Shown here piece after piece: positions 23,025 through 29,719 of a stretch of DNA of 45,254 bases (within the stretch, counting starts at the first letter, position 1; every line of letters starts with the position of its first letter). The DNA is taken from NCBI RefSeq assembly GCF_900167435.1, contig NZ_FUWS01000019.1, positions 1-45,254 of the forward strand. The letters are read 5' to 3'. The notes under the pieces are model-generated. The model was not told the DNA's origin and did not search any database. It worked only from the letters and a program-made list of their open reading frames with translations. The translations under genes were made by a program, and so were the position numbers. This stretch comes from Marinactinospora thermotolerans DSM 45154 (GTDB lineage: Bacteria > Actinomycetota > Actinomycetes > Streptosporangiales > Streptosporangiaceae).

Positions 23025-24167
23025 TCATGGCAGGGACCAGGAAGGCCCGGACGGATCGCCGAGCCAGACGCGGTGTGTCCCACCGGCGATGGTGAGCCCG
23101 AACGCGGTGGCCGGTGGGCCGCCCAGTGCCCGCCACCGACGGTGGGCGGCCTCGATCTCGTCCCACAGGAGGCGCGGCCCGCCCTGTTCGACTCGGTCCG
23201 GATACAGCCTGGCCCATGAGGCTCCGTCCAGCGCGGACAGCCACACCAGTGGTTCCCCTTGTGGTTCCCCTTGCGTCCCCATCCGGACGCCGAACCGCCA
23301 GGCCGGAACCATGAGGGCGAGGGGCAGTGCCCGCGTTCCGTCGAGGAGGAGGCTGCGTGGATCACGGTCGACCGCACACACCCGGTCGGGGGGTGCCCCC
23401 AGATCGTGGGGAACACCGGGTTCCTCCCGCTGTCCGCGCAGCCACATGAAGGACACCAAGCGGACGAAAGGCCCTTCGGCAGTACCATCCCGGACGGTGA
23501 GCCGGGCCAGCAACCCACCGGGCAGAGCCGAGGAAGGGGCCCAGGGGCACACGATCAGCCCGCCCTCACGGGTCTGGTCGATCCAGGGAGCGGGGACCCG
23601 GGCCACCGCGCAGGTCGCGAGCACCCTGTCGAAGGGCGCGGTGGCGGGGTGGCCCAACGCCCCGTCTCCGACGACCACGCGGGGGTGGTGTCCGATGTCG
23701 CGTAGAACCGAACGCGCCCGCTCCGCGAGAGCCGCGTCGATCTCGACGGTCGTCACCGTCTCTGGAGCTCCGGTCAGTTCCCCCAGGAGCGCGGCGTTGT
23801 AGCCGGTGGCCGTCCCGATCTCCAGCACGTGGGCTCCCCTCCGGACGTCCGCGGCCTGGAGCATGGCGGCCATGACCGACGGAGCGGAGGACGAGGACGT
23901 CGCGACGCCGCGCCCGCCTGCCACGCCGTCGTCGCGCTGGACGACCACCGCAGCGTCGGAGTGGACGAGCCGGGACCACTCCTCGCCGCTGTCGGAGCGC
24001 ACCACCTCTCCCCCTCTCTCATCCCACACCCGATCGGGGAGGAACTCCTCCCGGCGGACGCGGGCGAAGGCCCGGAGGATCTCCTCCGGAACACCCGACG
24101 AACGCATCCGCCGGATCAGGGGAGCGTCTCCCAGCGGGCGGGGGGTGGAATCCCGCTCGGAGGTCAC
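23025..24167 (-). CDS. PIMT-like (protein-L-isoaspartate O-methyltransferase) enzyme with C-terminal extension
   Basis: SAM-dependent methyltransferase of 380 residues. The N-terminal half is PCMT-like: FARVRREEFLPDRVW near 35-50, GVATSSSSAPSVMAAML near 86-102 (the substrate region) and SAM motif I, VLEIGTATGYNAALL, near 113-127, followed by VTTVEIDAALAERA. About 150 further residues end in GGTHRVWLGDPSGPSWSLP. Extended PIMT homologues of this kind occur in actinobacteria, and some modify RiPPs (LanS-type, FxLD systems, imiditides). No obvious long Asp-bearing precursor lies beside it, so repair or regulation is equally possible. GTG 24167 has GGTGAGAA upstream. Divergent from the XRE module on the plus strand. 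Confidence 0.85.
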   Translation of the reverse strand: MTSERDSTPRPLGDAPLIRRMRSSGVPEEILRAFARVRREEFLPDRVWDERGGEVVRSDSGEEWSRLVHSDAAVVVQRDDGVAGGRGVATSSSSAPSVMAAMLQAADVRRGAHVLEIGTATGYNAALLGELTGAPETVTTVEIDAALAERARSVLRDIGHHPRVVVGDGALGHPATAPFDRVLATCAVARVPAPWIDQTREGGLIVCPWAPSSALPGGLLARLTVRDGTAEGPFVRLVSFMWLRGQREEPGVPHDLGAPPDRVCAVDRDPRSLLLDGTRALPLALMVPAWRFGVRMGTQGEPQGEPLVWLSALDGASWARLYPDRVEQGGPRLLWDEIEAAHRRWRALGGPPATAFGLTIAGGTHRVWLGDPSGPSWSLP

Positions 24168-24299
24168 TTCTCACCGATCCCATCACAGGCACTGCAGGGG
24201 ACCCAGACCCGATTGTTCGCCCAGGTAGCGTCTCCGTCGGCCGCCACTCACGAGCCTCCCTCGCCCCTACAGACCCCGCACATCGCCATCTCGATCCTC

Positions 24300-24311
24300 T
24301 CCGTATACGGA
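24300..24311. promoter_or_regulatory. 12-bp palindrome in the divergent promoter region
   Basis: TCCGTATACGGA is a perfect palindrome in the 289-nt region between the methyltransferase start (24167) and the small gene at 24457. It is a candidate operator for the XRE protein encoded by the plus-strand operon. The rest of the gap shows nothing else I can name. Confidence 0.3.
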
Positions 24312-24456
24312 ATACCCGGGTTTAAGAGGGAGCGTAGAAATGGAGGCGGCGGCGTCGGAGAGGGATTGCGCGGAATTGCTCGCGGGCCCTCGACACGGCT
24401 CTGGCCGAGCGACAGAGGCGACGGAATACTGGAGGCCCCGAGAGTCGAGGAGAGAG

Positions 24457-24657
24457 ATGAAACTACACAAATTGGGAACCACGTCCAACGCCGGAAAATG
24501 CCCCACGTTGTATGAAATGGAGCGAGGTGACATCATCGTCCAGGGCTACCGGCTCACCGATCCCGAGGCTCTGGCCCAGTTGGAGGACGTTCTCCCCAAC
24601 GAGACGTTCGTCGTGGTTCCTCGGGAACTGATGACCCGCTTCGCCCCGAAGGAGTAG
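24457..24657 (+). CDS. 66-residue protein paired with the DUF6879-type gene
   Basis: Small protein from ATG 24457, with AGGAGAGAG directly upstream; the open frame extends further 5' but without support. The sequence KLGTTSNAGKCPTLYEMERGD, then VQGYRLTDPEALAQL and VVVPRELMTRF, resembles short actinobacterial proteins found immediately before DUF6879-like genes and XRE regulators. Its stop is 4 nt from the next start. There is one Cys and no TM segment. The role is unknown; the constant association suggests a partner or antitoxin-like function in the regulatory module. Confidence 0.7.
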   Translation: MKLHKLGTTSNAGKCPTLYEMERGDIIVQGYRLTDPEALAQLEDVLPNETFVVVPRELMTRFAPKE

Positions 24658-24661
24658 CACC

Positions 24662-25189
24662 ATGGGCATCCCCCTGGACGATGACGCCTTTGACGCCCTG
24701 TTCCGCGATTACCGCTACACGGCATGGCGGCTGGAGACCCGGACCGCCTACGGCAAGGTCGACGAGGACGAGCCCTACCAGCAGTGGCTTTCCGGCAAGG
24801 ACCCGGGGATCGGATGGTTCGAACCATGGCTACGGATGATGCGGGAGGAACTGGCCAAGGGGAAACGGATGGAGCGGGTGCGGATCATCGACGATCCCCC
24901 CTCCGACTACCTGCGCTGGGAACTGTGGGCGACCCCCTACAACCTCGGCGTGGGGGAGGACATCCGTTACCTCCCCCGAGAACATCCCGTGGTGGCGGAA
25001 CTCCCCGACGAGGATTTCTGGATCTTCGACAGCCGCTTGCTGGCCCGCTTCGAATTCGACGGACCTGACGTCATCGGAGTCCACCTCGACGACGATCCCC
25101 GAGCCGTCGTCACCGCCTTGGCCGCACGTGACGCGGCGTGGCACCATGCCCTCACCTACACGGAGTACATGGCGACAAGGGTGGGATGA
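24662..25189 (+). CDS. DUF6879-like protein
   Basis: A 175-residue soluble protein of a family of unknown function, widespread in actinomycetes next to XRE regulators. Visible blocks are FDALFRDYRYTAWRLETRTAY, the acidic DEDEPYQQWLSG, ERVRIIDDPPSDYLRWEL (about 76-93), EDIRYLP and FWIFDSRLLARFEF, the last two near the C-terminal third. Gaps and overlaps are tight: 4 nt after the preceding small gene and an ATGA overlap with the XRE gene that follows. The three genes therefore form one operon. The family name is from memory of the motif pattern. Confidence 0.75.
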   Translation: MGIPLDDDAFDALFRDYRYTAWRLETRTAYGKVDEDEPYQQWLSGKDPGIGWFEPWLRMMREELAKGKRMERVRIIDDPPSDYLRWELWATPYNLGVGEDIRYLPREHPVVAELPDEDFWIFDSRLLARFEFDGPDVIGVHLDDDPRAVVTALAARDAAWHHALTYTEYMATRVG

Positions 25190-26034
25190 CCGACTACCAG
25201 ATGGCCAGGGCCTCACTCGGCGCCCGCCTGCGCGAGCTACGGGTCGAGGCCCGGCTGTCCGGGCGGGCGCTGGCCGAGGCCCTGGGCTGGCCTCCCTCCA
25301 AGGTCTCCCGGCTGGAACTCGGCCGACAGACGGCCAGCGTCGAGGATCTTGAGGCGTGGTCGGTGGCGTGCGGGGTGCCCGGGGCCGCGGTCGAGCTGTC
25401 GGCCCAGCGTAGAGCGCTGGAAACGCACTACACGAGCTGGCGGCGTCAGCTCGCCGCGGGCACCCGGGCTCGTCAGGCGGCGTCCAAGAGCCTGGAGGAC
25501 CGGACACGGCGCTTCCGCATCTTCGAGACCTCGTGCGTTCCAGGGCTGCTCCAGACCCCCGACTACGCCCGGCACGTACTCCGGCACGTCATCGACTTCC
25601 ACCGCAGCCCCGACGACCTCGAAGCGGGGGTCCGGGTCCGGATGGAGCGGCGCCGGATCATCGACGAACCAGGGCGGGTGTTCGACATCCTGGTCTGGGA
25701 GCCAGCGCTGAGGACCGCTCTGGCGCCACCGGCGGTGATGGCCGAACAGATGGACCACATCGCCGACGTGATCCAACGCGGTGTCGTCGGCGTCTCCGTC
25801 CTGCCGATCGCCGCGCGGGTGAGCGTCGTCCCGGCCCACGGATTCTGGATGTTCGACGAGGGCCGCGTCCTGATCGAGACCACGGGGGCGGAGTTGAGCC
25901 TGACCGACGACGACGCGATCGCCCCCTACCGGAAGGCGTTCGCCGAGCTGTCGCGGTCGGCGGTGCGCGGGGCCGCCGCCCTGCGGATCGTGGCGCGGGC
26001 GCGTCAGGGGTTCATCTCCGCCCGGGAGGGGTGA
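25186..26034 (+). CDS. XRE-family regulator with DUF5753 domain
   Basis: A 282-residue DNA-binding protein. The N-terminal HTH (about 10-60) reads LGARLRELRVEARLSGRALAEAL and WPPSKVSRLELGR. The C-terminal DUF5753 part has FRIFETSCVPGLLQTPDYAR, VRVRMERRRII, ILVWEPALR and VSVLPIAARVSVVPAHGFWMFD. ATG 25186 overlaps the previous stop. In actinomycetes this kind of regulator forms units with small DUF397 or DUF6879-like partners and controls development or secondary metabolism (Scr1-type modules). It is the last gene of the operon and converges on the Lnu-like gene. Confidence 0.88.
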   Translation: MTDYQMARASLGARLRELRVEARLSGRALAEALGWPPSKVSRLELGRQTASVEDLEAWSVACGVPGAAVELSAQRRALETHYTSWRRQLAAGTRARQAASKSLEDRTRRFRIFETSCVPGLLQTPDYARHVLRHVIDFHRSPDDLEAGVRVRMERRRIIDEPGRVFDILVWEPALRTALAPPAVMAEQMDHIADVIQRGVVGVSVLPIAARVSVVPAHGFWMFDEGRVLIETTGAELSLTDDDAIAPYRKAFAELSRSAVRGAAALRIVARARQGFISAREG

Positions 26035-26066
26035 CGGCCGCCGCCCCTCCCGGCGCGCCCGCCGGC

Positions 26067-26888
26067 TCAGGAACGGTCGAGGAGGCCGGCGATCCGCTCG
26101 TGCAGGTCCTCGGGGAGGGTGAGGGGCCACCGACCGGCCGCCTCCGCCGCCAGGTCGCGGCTCCAGCGCCAGCTGGAACGCGCCGCAGCGCGCACCTCCG
26201 GCTCCCGGGCGGGGGCGGTGGTGGCGACGTAGCGCCGCGCGTCGGCGGCGGGAAGGTCCTGTTCGAGGGCGCGGCTGGGCGTCAGCCAGTGGGCGGTGCT
26301 GCCGCGCAGGAGACGGCAGAGCTGGAGCTGCTGCGGCGCGACGATGGTGTGCAGGAGGGCGTGCGCCCGGGCGATCTCGCCGCGTCGCAGGACGTGGGCG
26401 AGCATGAGGGTCCAGTTGGCCAGCTCGTCGGTGAGCCGCTGGGCGGTCTCCACCGGTTCCGGGGGGATCTCGTCGGCCAGTCGCCGGGCGGCCTCGGTCA
26501 GCCGTCCGGTCCGGTCCAGCAGGACGGCCTTCTCCGGCCGGGGAAGGTGGACCATCCCCTTCCAGGTGGGGACCTCGGCGATCCCCTCCCCCGCGGGGCC
26601 GACATGGAACTCGCCGCGCATCAGGTCGTCGAAGACCACGGCGAGGATGCCGTACATGTTGGTGTAGGCCAGCTCCAGCGGGGCCAGCCGTTCCAGGAAG
26701 GCGCGGGCGTCGAAGTCTTCGACACGATCATCGGCGACGTAGAGGTAGGCCTCGATGTCGGAGTGCGCGTCGGCCTCGCCCATGGTCCACGAGCCGTACA
26801 GCAGCACCCCCTCCAGGAGGGGTTCGGCGTGGGCGAGTTCCCGCAGCCGATCGATACGGACGTCCAGGACGGGTGACGCGGAGGGCAC
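26067..26888 (-). CDS. nucleotidyltransferase, Lnu(F)-like (possible lincosamide adenylylation)
   Basis: A 273-residue enzyme with the polymerase-beta nucleotidyltransferase core: Gly32-Ser33 in LLYGSWTMGEADAHSDIEAYL, with Asp44 and Glu46 as metal-binding acidic pair. The following text, YTNMYGILAVVFDDLMRGEFH, then KAVLLDRTGRLT, ANWTLMLAHVLRRGEIARA and STAHWLTPSRALEQDLPAADARRY, closely resembles Lnu(F)/Lnu(G) lincosamide nucleotidyltransferases in order and content. Whether it modifies lincosamides or another compound is not shown. GTG 26888 is chosen for the GAGGAG 9 nt upstream and because earlier in-frame codons enter non-coding sequence. It is a single gene between two XRE modules, with no mobile-element ends seen. 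Confidence 0.82.
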   Translation of the reverse strand: MPSASPVLDVRIDRLRELAHAEPLLEGVLLYGSWTMGEADAHSDIEAYLYVADDRVEDFDARAFLERLAPLELAYTNMYGILAVVFDDLMRGEFHVGPAGEGIAEVPTWKGMVHLPRPEKAVLLDRTGRLTEAARRLADEIPPEPVETAQRLTDELANWTLMLAHVLRRGEIARAHALLHTIVAPQQLQLCRLLRGSTAHWLTPSRALEQDLPAADARRYVATTAPAREPEVRAAARSSWRWSRDLAAEAAGRWPLTLPEDLHERIAGLLDRS

Positions 26889-27045
26889 GGTCGGGTTCTC
26901 CTCGAAGGTCGCTCGGGGCGCGGGCGCGTTGCCCGCGGATGTCGGGACGCGGCTCCGGACCCTACACGTTCCGTCCCGCGAAGCCACGTCTTTTTCCCGC
27001 CCCCGAAGGCGCCGCCCCGCTTCCGGGGAGCGCCCCGCCGCCTCG

Positions 27046-27063
27046 CCTCCCCTGGAGGGGAGG
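27046..27063 (-). terminator. terminator after the DUF397 gene
   Basis: CCTCCCC (27046-27052) pairs with GGGGAGG (27057-27063) around TGGA, 1 nt beyond the DUF397 stop. Confidence 0.45.
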
Positions 27064-27064
27064 A

Positions 27065-27271
27065 CTACATGTGACGGTTCTTCAGTCCGGCCAGGAAGGC
27101 CGTCCACTCCGCCGGTGCGAAGCCCAGATGCCCCAGCTCCCGGTGCCGCGTGTCCCGCACCAGCACCGCGTCCCCGCACTCGGCGACCTCGACACAGTTG
27201 CCCCCATTGCCACTGCTGTAGCTGGACGTGTGCCAGCGAAGGACTCCGTGCCCTATTTCGCCAGCATTCAT
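27065..27271 (-). CDS. DUF397-domain protein
   Basis: A 68-residue DUF397 protein with the family signature RWHTSSYSSGNGGNCVEVAE at about 12-31, followed by VLVRDTRHRELGHLGF and EWTAFLAGL. DUF397 proteins pair with XRE-DUF5753 regulators and are thought to act as their small partners in antitoxin-like or developmental switches. ATG 27271 overlaps the XRE stop as ATGA, indicating coupled translation. A short hairpin follows its stop. Confidence 0.92.
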   Translation of the reverse strand: MNAGEIGHGVLRWHTSSYSSGNGGNCVEVAECGDAVLVRDTRHRELGHLGFAPAEWTAFLAGLKNRHM

Positions 27272-28074
27272 AGCTGTTCCCTTCTTTTGCGGATGAAAGA
27301 AGCAGAATCTCCGGGGGACAACGCTTCTGACTGCAAAGCGGAGAATATCGCCGCACATTGCCGGACCTCTTTGTTGTGGTCCAGCAGCAGTCCCCCCAGG
27401 GCGTGTTCTGTGTAGACCATCGTAGGACGGTCGTCGAAGGACATGATCCGGAAGGGACCGGCGAGTCCGGGATGGAGGGAAAGCTCCTGGGGAACGATCT
27501 GGAACCTGATCACACAGTCGTCGATCAGCTCCAGAAGGTACGACATCTGCTCCTTCATCACAGCGGGACCGCCGGAAATGCGGTCGATGGCGACCTGGTC
27601 GACAACGAACCAGACGAGAGGGCGCTCCACTGAGGACAGAAGTTCGCGTCTGCTGATCCGCGCTCGCACCAGCTCCTCCACCTTCGCCAAGGTCGCCCAG
27701 GGCTGAGCCGGACGGATCAGGGAGCGGGCATACGCCTCGGTCTGCAACAACCCCGGAAGCACGGCCATCTGGTACTCGCGGATTTCAACGGCCCTGCGCT
27801 CCAGGGTCAGCACGTCCTGGAACCAATCAGGATGGGCCGGACCCGAGTTCAGCGAATCCCAGAGCCGGGTGAGTTTGCCGCTGGTGTTGAGCGCGCGGTC
27901 AATAGCTTCCGCATGGTCCCTCTTTGCACCTTTGCTGCCGAGCTCGATACCACTCAGCATGCTCTGGCTCAGGGGAATCATTTTAGCGAGATGCTCTTGC
28001 GAGAATCCCGCCTGGCGCCGCAAACGGCGCACTTCACCGCCGAACCGCGCCCAAACGGGAGGATGTCTCACCAC
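27268..28074 (-). CDS. XRE-family regulator with DUF5753 domain, second copy
   Basis: A 268-residue regulator. The HTH reads FGGEVRRLRRQAGFSQEHLAKMIPLSQSMLSGIELG, followed by HPDWFQDVLTLERRAVEIREYQ, LPGLLQTEAYARSLI and VQIVPQELSLHPG-type DUF5753 strands. GTG 28074 is chosen because TGGAGGG lies about 11 nt upstream; the frame extends 18 codons further (TTG 28128) without a ribosome-binding site. It is distinct in sequence from the XRE protein at 25186. The gene looks lower in GC than its neighbours, which may hint at separate acquisition. It forms the usual trio with DUF397 and the divergent HATPase gene. Confidence 0.87.
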   Translation of the reverse strand: MVRHPPVWARFGGEVRRLRRQAGFSQEHLAKMIPLSQSMLSGIELGSKGAKRDHAEAIDRALNTSGKLTRLWDSLNSGPAHPDWFQDVLTLERRAVEIREYQMAVLPGLLQTEAYARSLIRPAQPWATLAKVEELVRARISRRELLSSVERPLVWFVVDQVAIDRISGGPAVMKEQMSYLLELIDDCVIRFQIVPQELSLHPGLAGPFRIMSFDDRPTMVYTEHALGGLLLDHNKEVRQCAAIFSALQSEALSPGDSASFIRKRREQL

Positions 28075-28411
28075 TGACCTATCGCCCTCCACCACTGGAT
28101 TACCACTGATTAGATTACGCCTTTCCAATTGTTCCCAGGTCAGCTATACGCCTGGAGAACCTTGGTCAGGTGGTGGAGTGTTGAACGGTCGTCACCCATC
28201 GGTGAACGAAAACGGCCCCCTCTGGTGCGGACACACCGGACCGGGGCCATGAGCCCCGACTGGCATGAACAGGTGGAAACCCGATGCACGAGGCTGTCCT
28301 CGCCCACAGGTGGATCCTCCGGGAGCCGCGCGCCGCCCTTCGTCGCCGGCGCCGGTCACACGTGCCCCCGACGCGGCCCCGCGTCGCGCCGGGCGTTTTG
28401 GCGGTGGTCCG
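28075..28411. other. divergent intergenic region of the XRE/HATPase pair
   Basis: This 337-nt stretch between two divergent genes has no convincing ORF of its own; frames here are out-of-frame shadows or N-terminal extensions. It must hold both promoters. Near the XRE start the motif CAGTGGT appears twice (minus strand, around 28070-28090), a possible autoregulatory site. Confidence 0.3.
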
Positions 28412-28888
28412 GTGAGCGTGTGTTTCTCGGCCTTCCCCGGCCGGCCTGAGGGCGTCGCCCTGGCGCGGCGCTTCGTCGGCGGCGCGCTGCGCATCGCCCC
28501 CGAGGCCGACGTGTCCGCGGAGATGGTGGAGCGCGCCGAGCTGATCACCTCGGAGCTGTGCGCCAACGCCGTGCTGCACACCCTCAGCGGCGGCCCGGAC
28601 GGGACCTTCCGGGTCCGGGTACAGGTGGACGCCCGGGGCGCGCGGACCGAGGTCCGCACGCTGCCCCCGCGCCGGCCCTGCGACCTCCCCCGCGTGCTGG
28701 AGCCCGATCCCGGCTCGGAGCGCGGCCGGGGCATGTTCCTGGTGGACCGGCTGGCCGCCCGCTGGGGAACGCTCGCCCCTGCGGAGGACGGCGTGTACTT
28801 CGTCCTGCGCTGGCTTTCCCCACCCGCCCCGCCGCCCCGACCGGCCCCGCTCCCCCGGCGCAGTGCCGTGGAGCGTCGCGGCCGCTGA
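28412..28888 (+). CDS. ATP-binding protein (HATPase_c_2, anti-sigma/RsbW-like)
   Basis: A 158-residue GHKL-type ATPase domain. The N box reads ELITSELCANAVLHTLSGG, where Glu and Asn coordinate Mg-ATP, and the G boxes are PDPGSERGRGMFLVDRLAARWG. Such stand-alone domains act as anti-sigma kinases or partners in XRE/DUF397 modules in streptomycete-like bacteria. GTG 28412 (VSVCFSAFPG) is taken as start because the longer frame is non-conserved and arginine/proline-rich; its ribosome-binding site is weak. The C-terminus is Pro/Arg-rich. Divergent from the XRE-DUF397 pair. Confidence 0.78.
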   Translation: MSVCFSAFPGRPEGVALARRFVGGALRIAPEADVSAEMVERAELITSELCANAVLHTLSGGPDGTFRVRVQVDARGARTEVRTLPPRRPCDLPRVLEPDPGSERGRGMFLVDRLAARWGTLAPAEDGVYFVLRWLSPPAPPPRPAPLPRRSAVERRGR

Positions 28889-28974
28889 ACCGGCCGGGCG
28901 GCCCCGAACGGCCGGGCCCCGTCGCGCCCGAGGGGAGCGCGCGGGGCCCGGCTCCGTCCCGGCCCGGGGCCGGC

Positions 28975-29613
28975 TCACCCCGGCAGGTCGGCGGTGGTGC
29001 GTGGGAGGACGAACAGGGCGGCGCGTTTGTGCGGGAGTTCGACCTCGCCGAGCAGGTGCATGCCGGCCCGGCGCGCGGCCCGGCGGGCGGCGGTGTTGGC
29101 CGCGTCGGGTTCCAGCATCACGCGGCGGCAGCGCGGGTCGGCGGCGAAGAGCCCGCCGGCGACCGCGGCCATGATGCGCGGCCCCAGCCCGCGCCCGATC
29201 CGCTCGGGCACGCCGATGGCGATGTGCAGGCCCACGTCGTGGGGGTCGGCCGGGTAGTGCTCGGCGATGACGTCGCGCGCGGCCCGGTACAGCTCGATGT
29301 AGGCCACCTCGGCGCCGTCCACGGCGACCAGGTGGGGGCGGGCGTAGTCGCCCCCGGCCTGCGCGGCGAGCTCGTCGGCCCACCGCTCGCGCGGCCACGC
29401 CTGCCCGAAGAACTCGGCGACGTGGGGCAGGTTCATCCAGGCGTGCACCAGGTCCAGGTCGGCGCCCTCGGGGCGGACCGGTCGCACGGTGATCGCGCCG
29501 ACGAGGCGGGGGGTGGGGGGCGGGCCGGCGCGCACCACCTCCGGCGCCAGTCCCTCGGTGAGTTCGCGGGGTGAGGGGCGCGTCCGCTGTGGGGCGCCCG
29601 GGGTCTCGGGCAA
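28975..29613 (-). CDS. GNAT acyltransferase of siderophore biosynthesis (IucB/MbtK-like)
   Basis: A 212-residue acetyltransferase of the siderophore type (Acetyltransf_8), which N-acylates a hydroxylamine such as N-hydroxyornithine or N-hydroxylysine to make a hydroxamate iron ligand. Features: ITVRPVRPEGADLDLVHAWMNLPHVAEFFGQ (about 60-90), HLVAVDGAEVAYIELYRA, HIAIGVPERIGRGLG (acyl-CoA pyrophosphate loop) and RRVMLEPDAANTAARRAARRAGM. TTG 29613 is chosen because AGGAGG lies 6 nt before it. It follows the NRPS gene and a strong hairpin on the same strand. The matching N-hydroxylase is not in the window. Confidence 0.88.
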   Translation of the reverse strand: MPETPGAPQRTRPSPRELTEGLAPEVVRAGPPPTPRLVGAITVRPVRPEGADLDLVHAWMNLPHVAEFFGQAWPRERWADELAAQAGGDYARPHLVAVDGAEVAYIELYRAARDVIAEHYPADPHDVGLHIAIGVPERIGRGLGPRIMAAVAGGLFAADPRCRRVMLEPDAANTAARRAARRAGMHLLGEVELPHKRAALFVLPRTTADLPG

Positions 29614-29684
29614 CGTGGTCCTCCTGACCTGGACGGGTGTGGCGCGGGCGGTGTCGGCGCCCGCGCCGCGCGGGTGGTCGTCGG

Positions 29685-29717
29685 GGTGCCGGCGGGGCGG
29701 TCCTCCCCGCCGGCACC
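29685..29717 (-). terminator. 13-bp hairpin between the NRPS and acyltransferase genes
   Basis: GGTGCCGGCGGGG (29685-29697) pairs perfectly with CCCCGCCGGCACC (29705-29717) around a 7-nt loop, 2 nt after the NRPS stop. It may end the NRPS message or lower read-through into the acyltransferase gene. Confidence 0.55.
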
Positions 29718-29719
29718 GG

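Noticed and set aside
22204-24167. A complete microcin C-type system
   Set aside because: No MccB/ThiF-like adenylating enzyme, no export pump beside it and no second tailoring gene in the window; only the short ORF and HIT gene are suggestive, so it is kept as a finding only.
23025-24657. The 66-residue protein at 24457 as RiPP precursor for the PIMT-like enzyme
   Set aside because: It resembles small proteins regularly paired with DUF6879-like genes, lies on the opposite strand in its own operon and has no leader/core layout.
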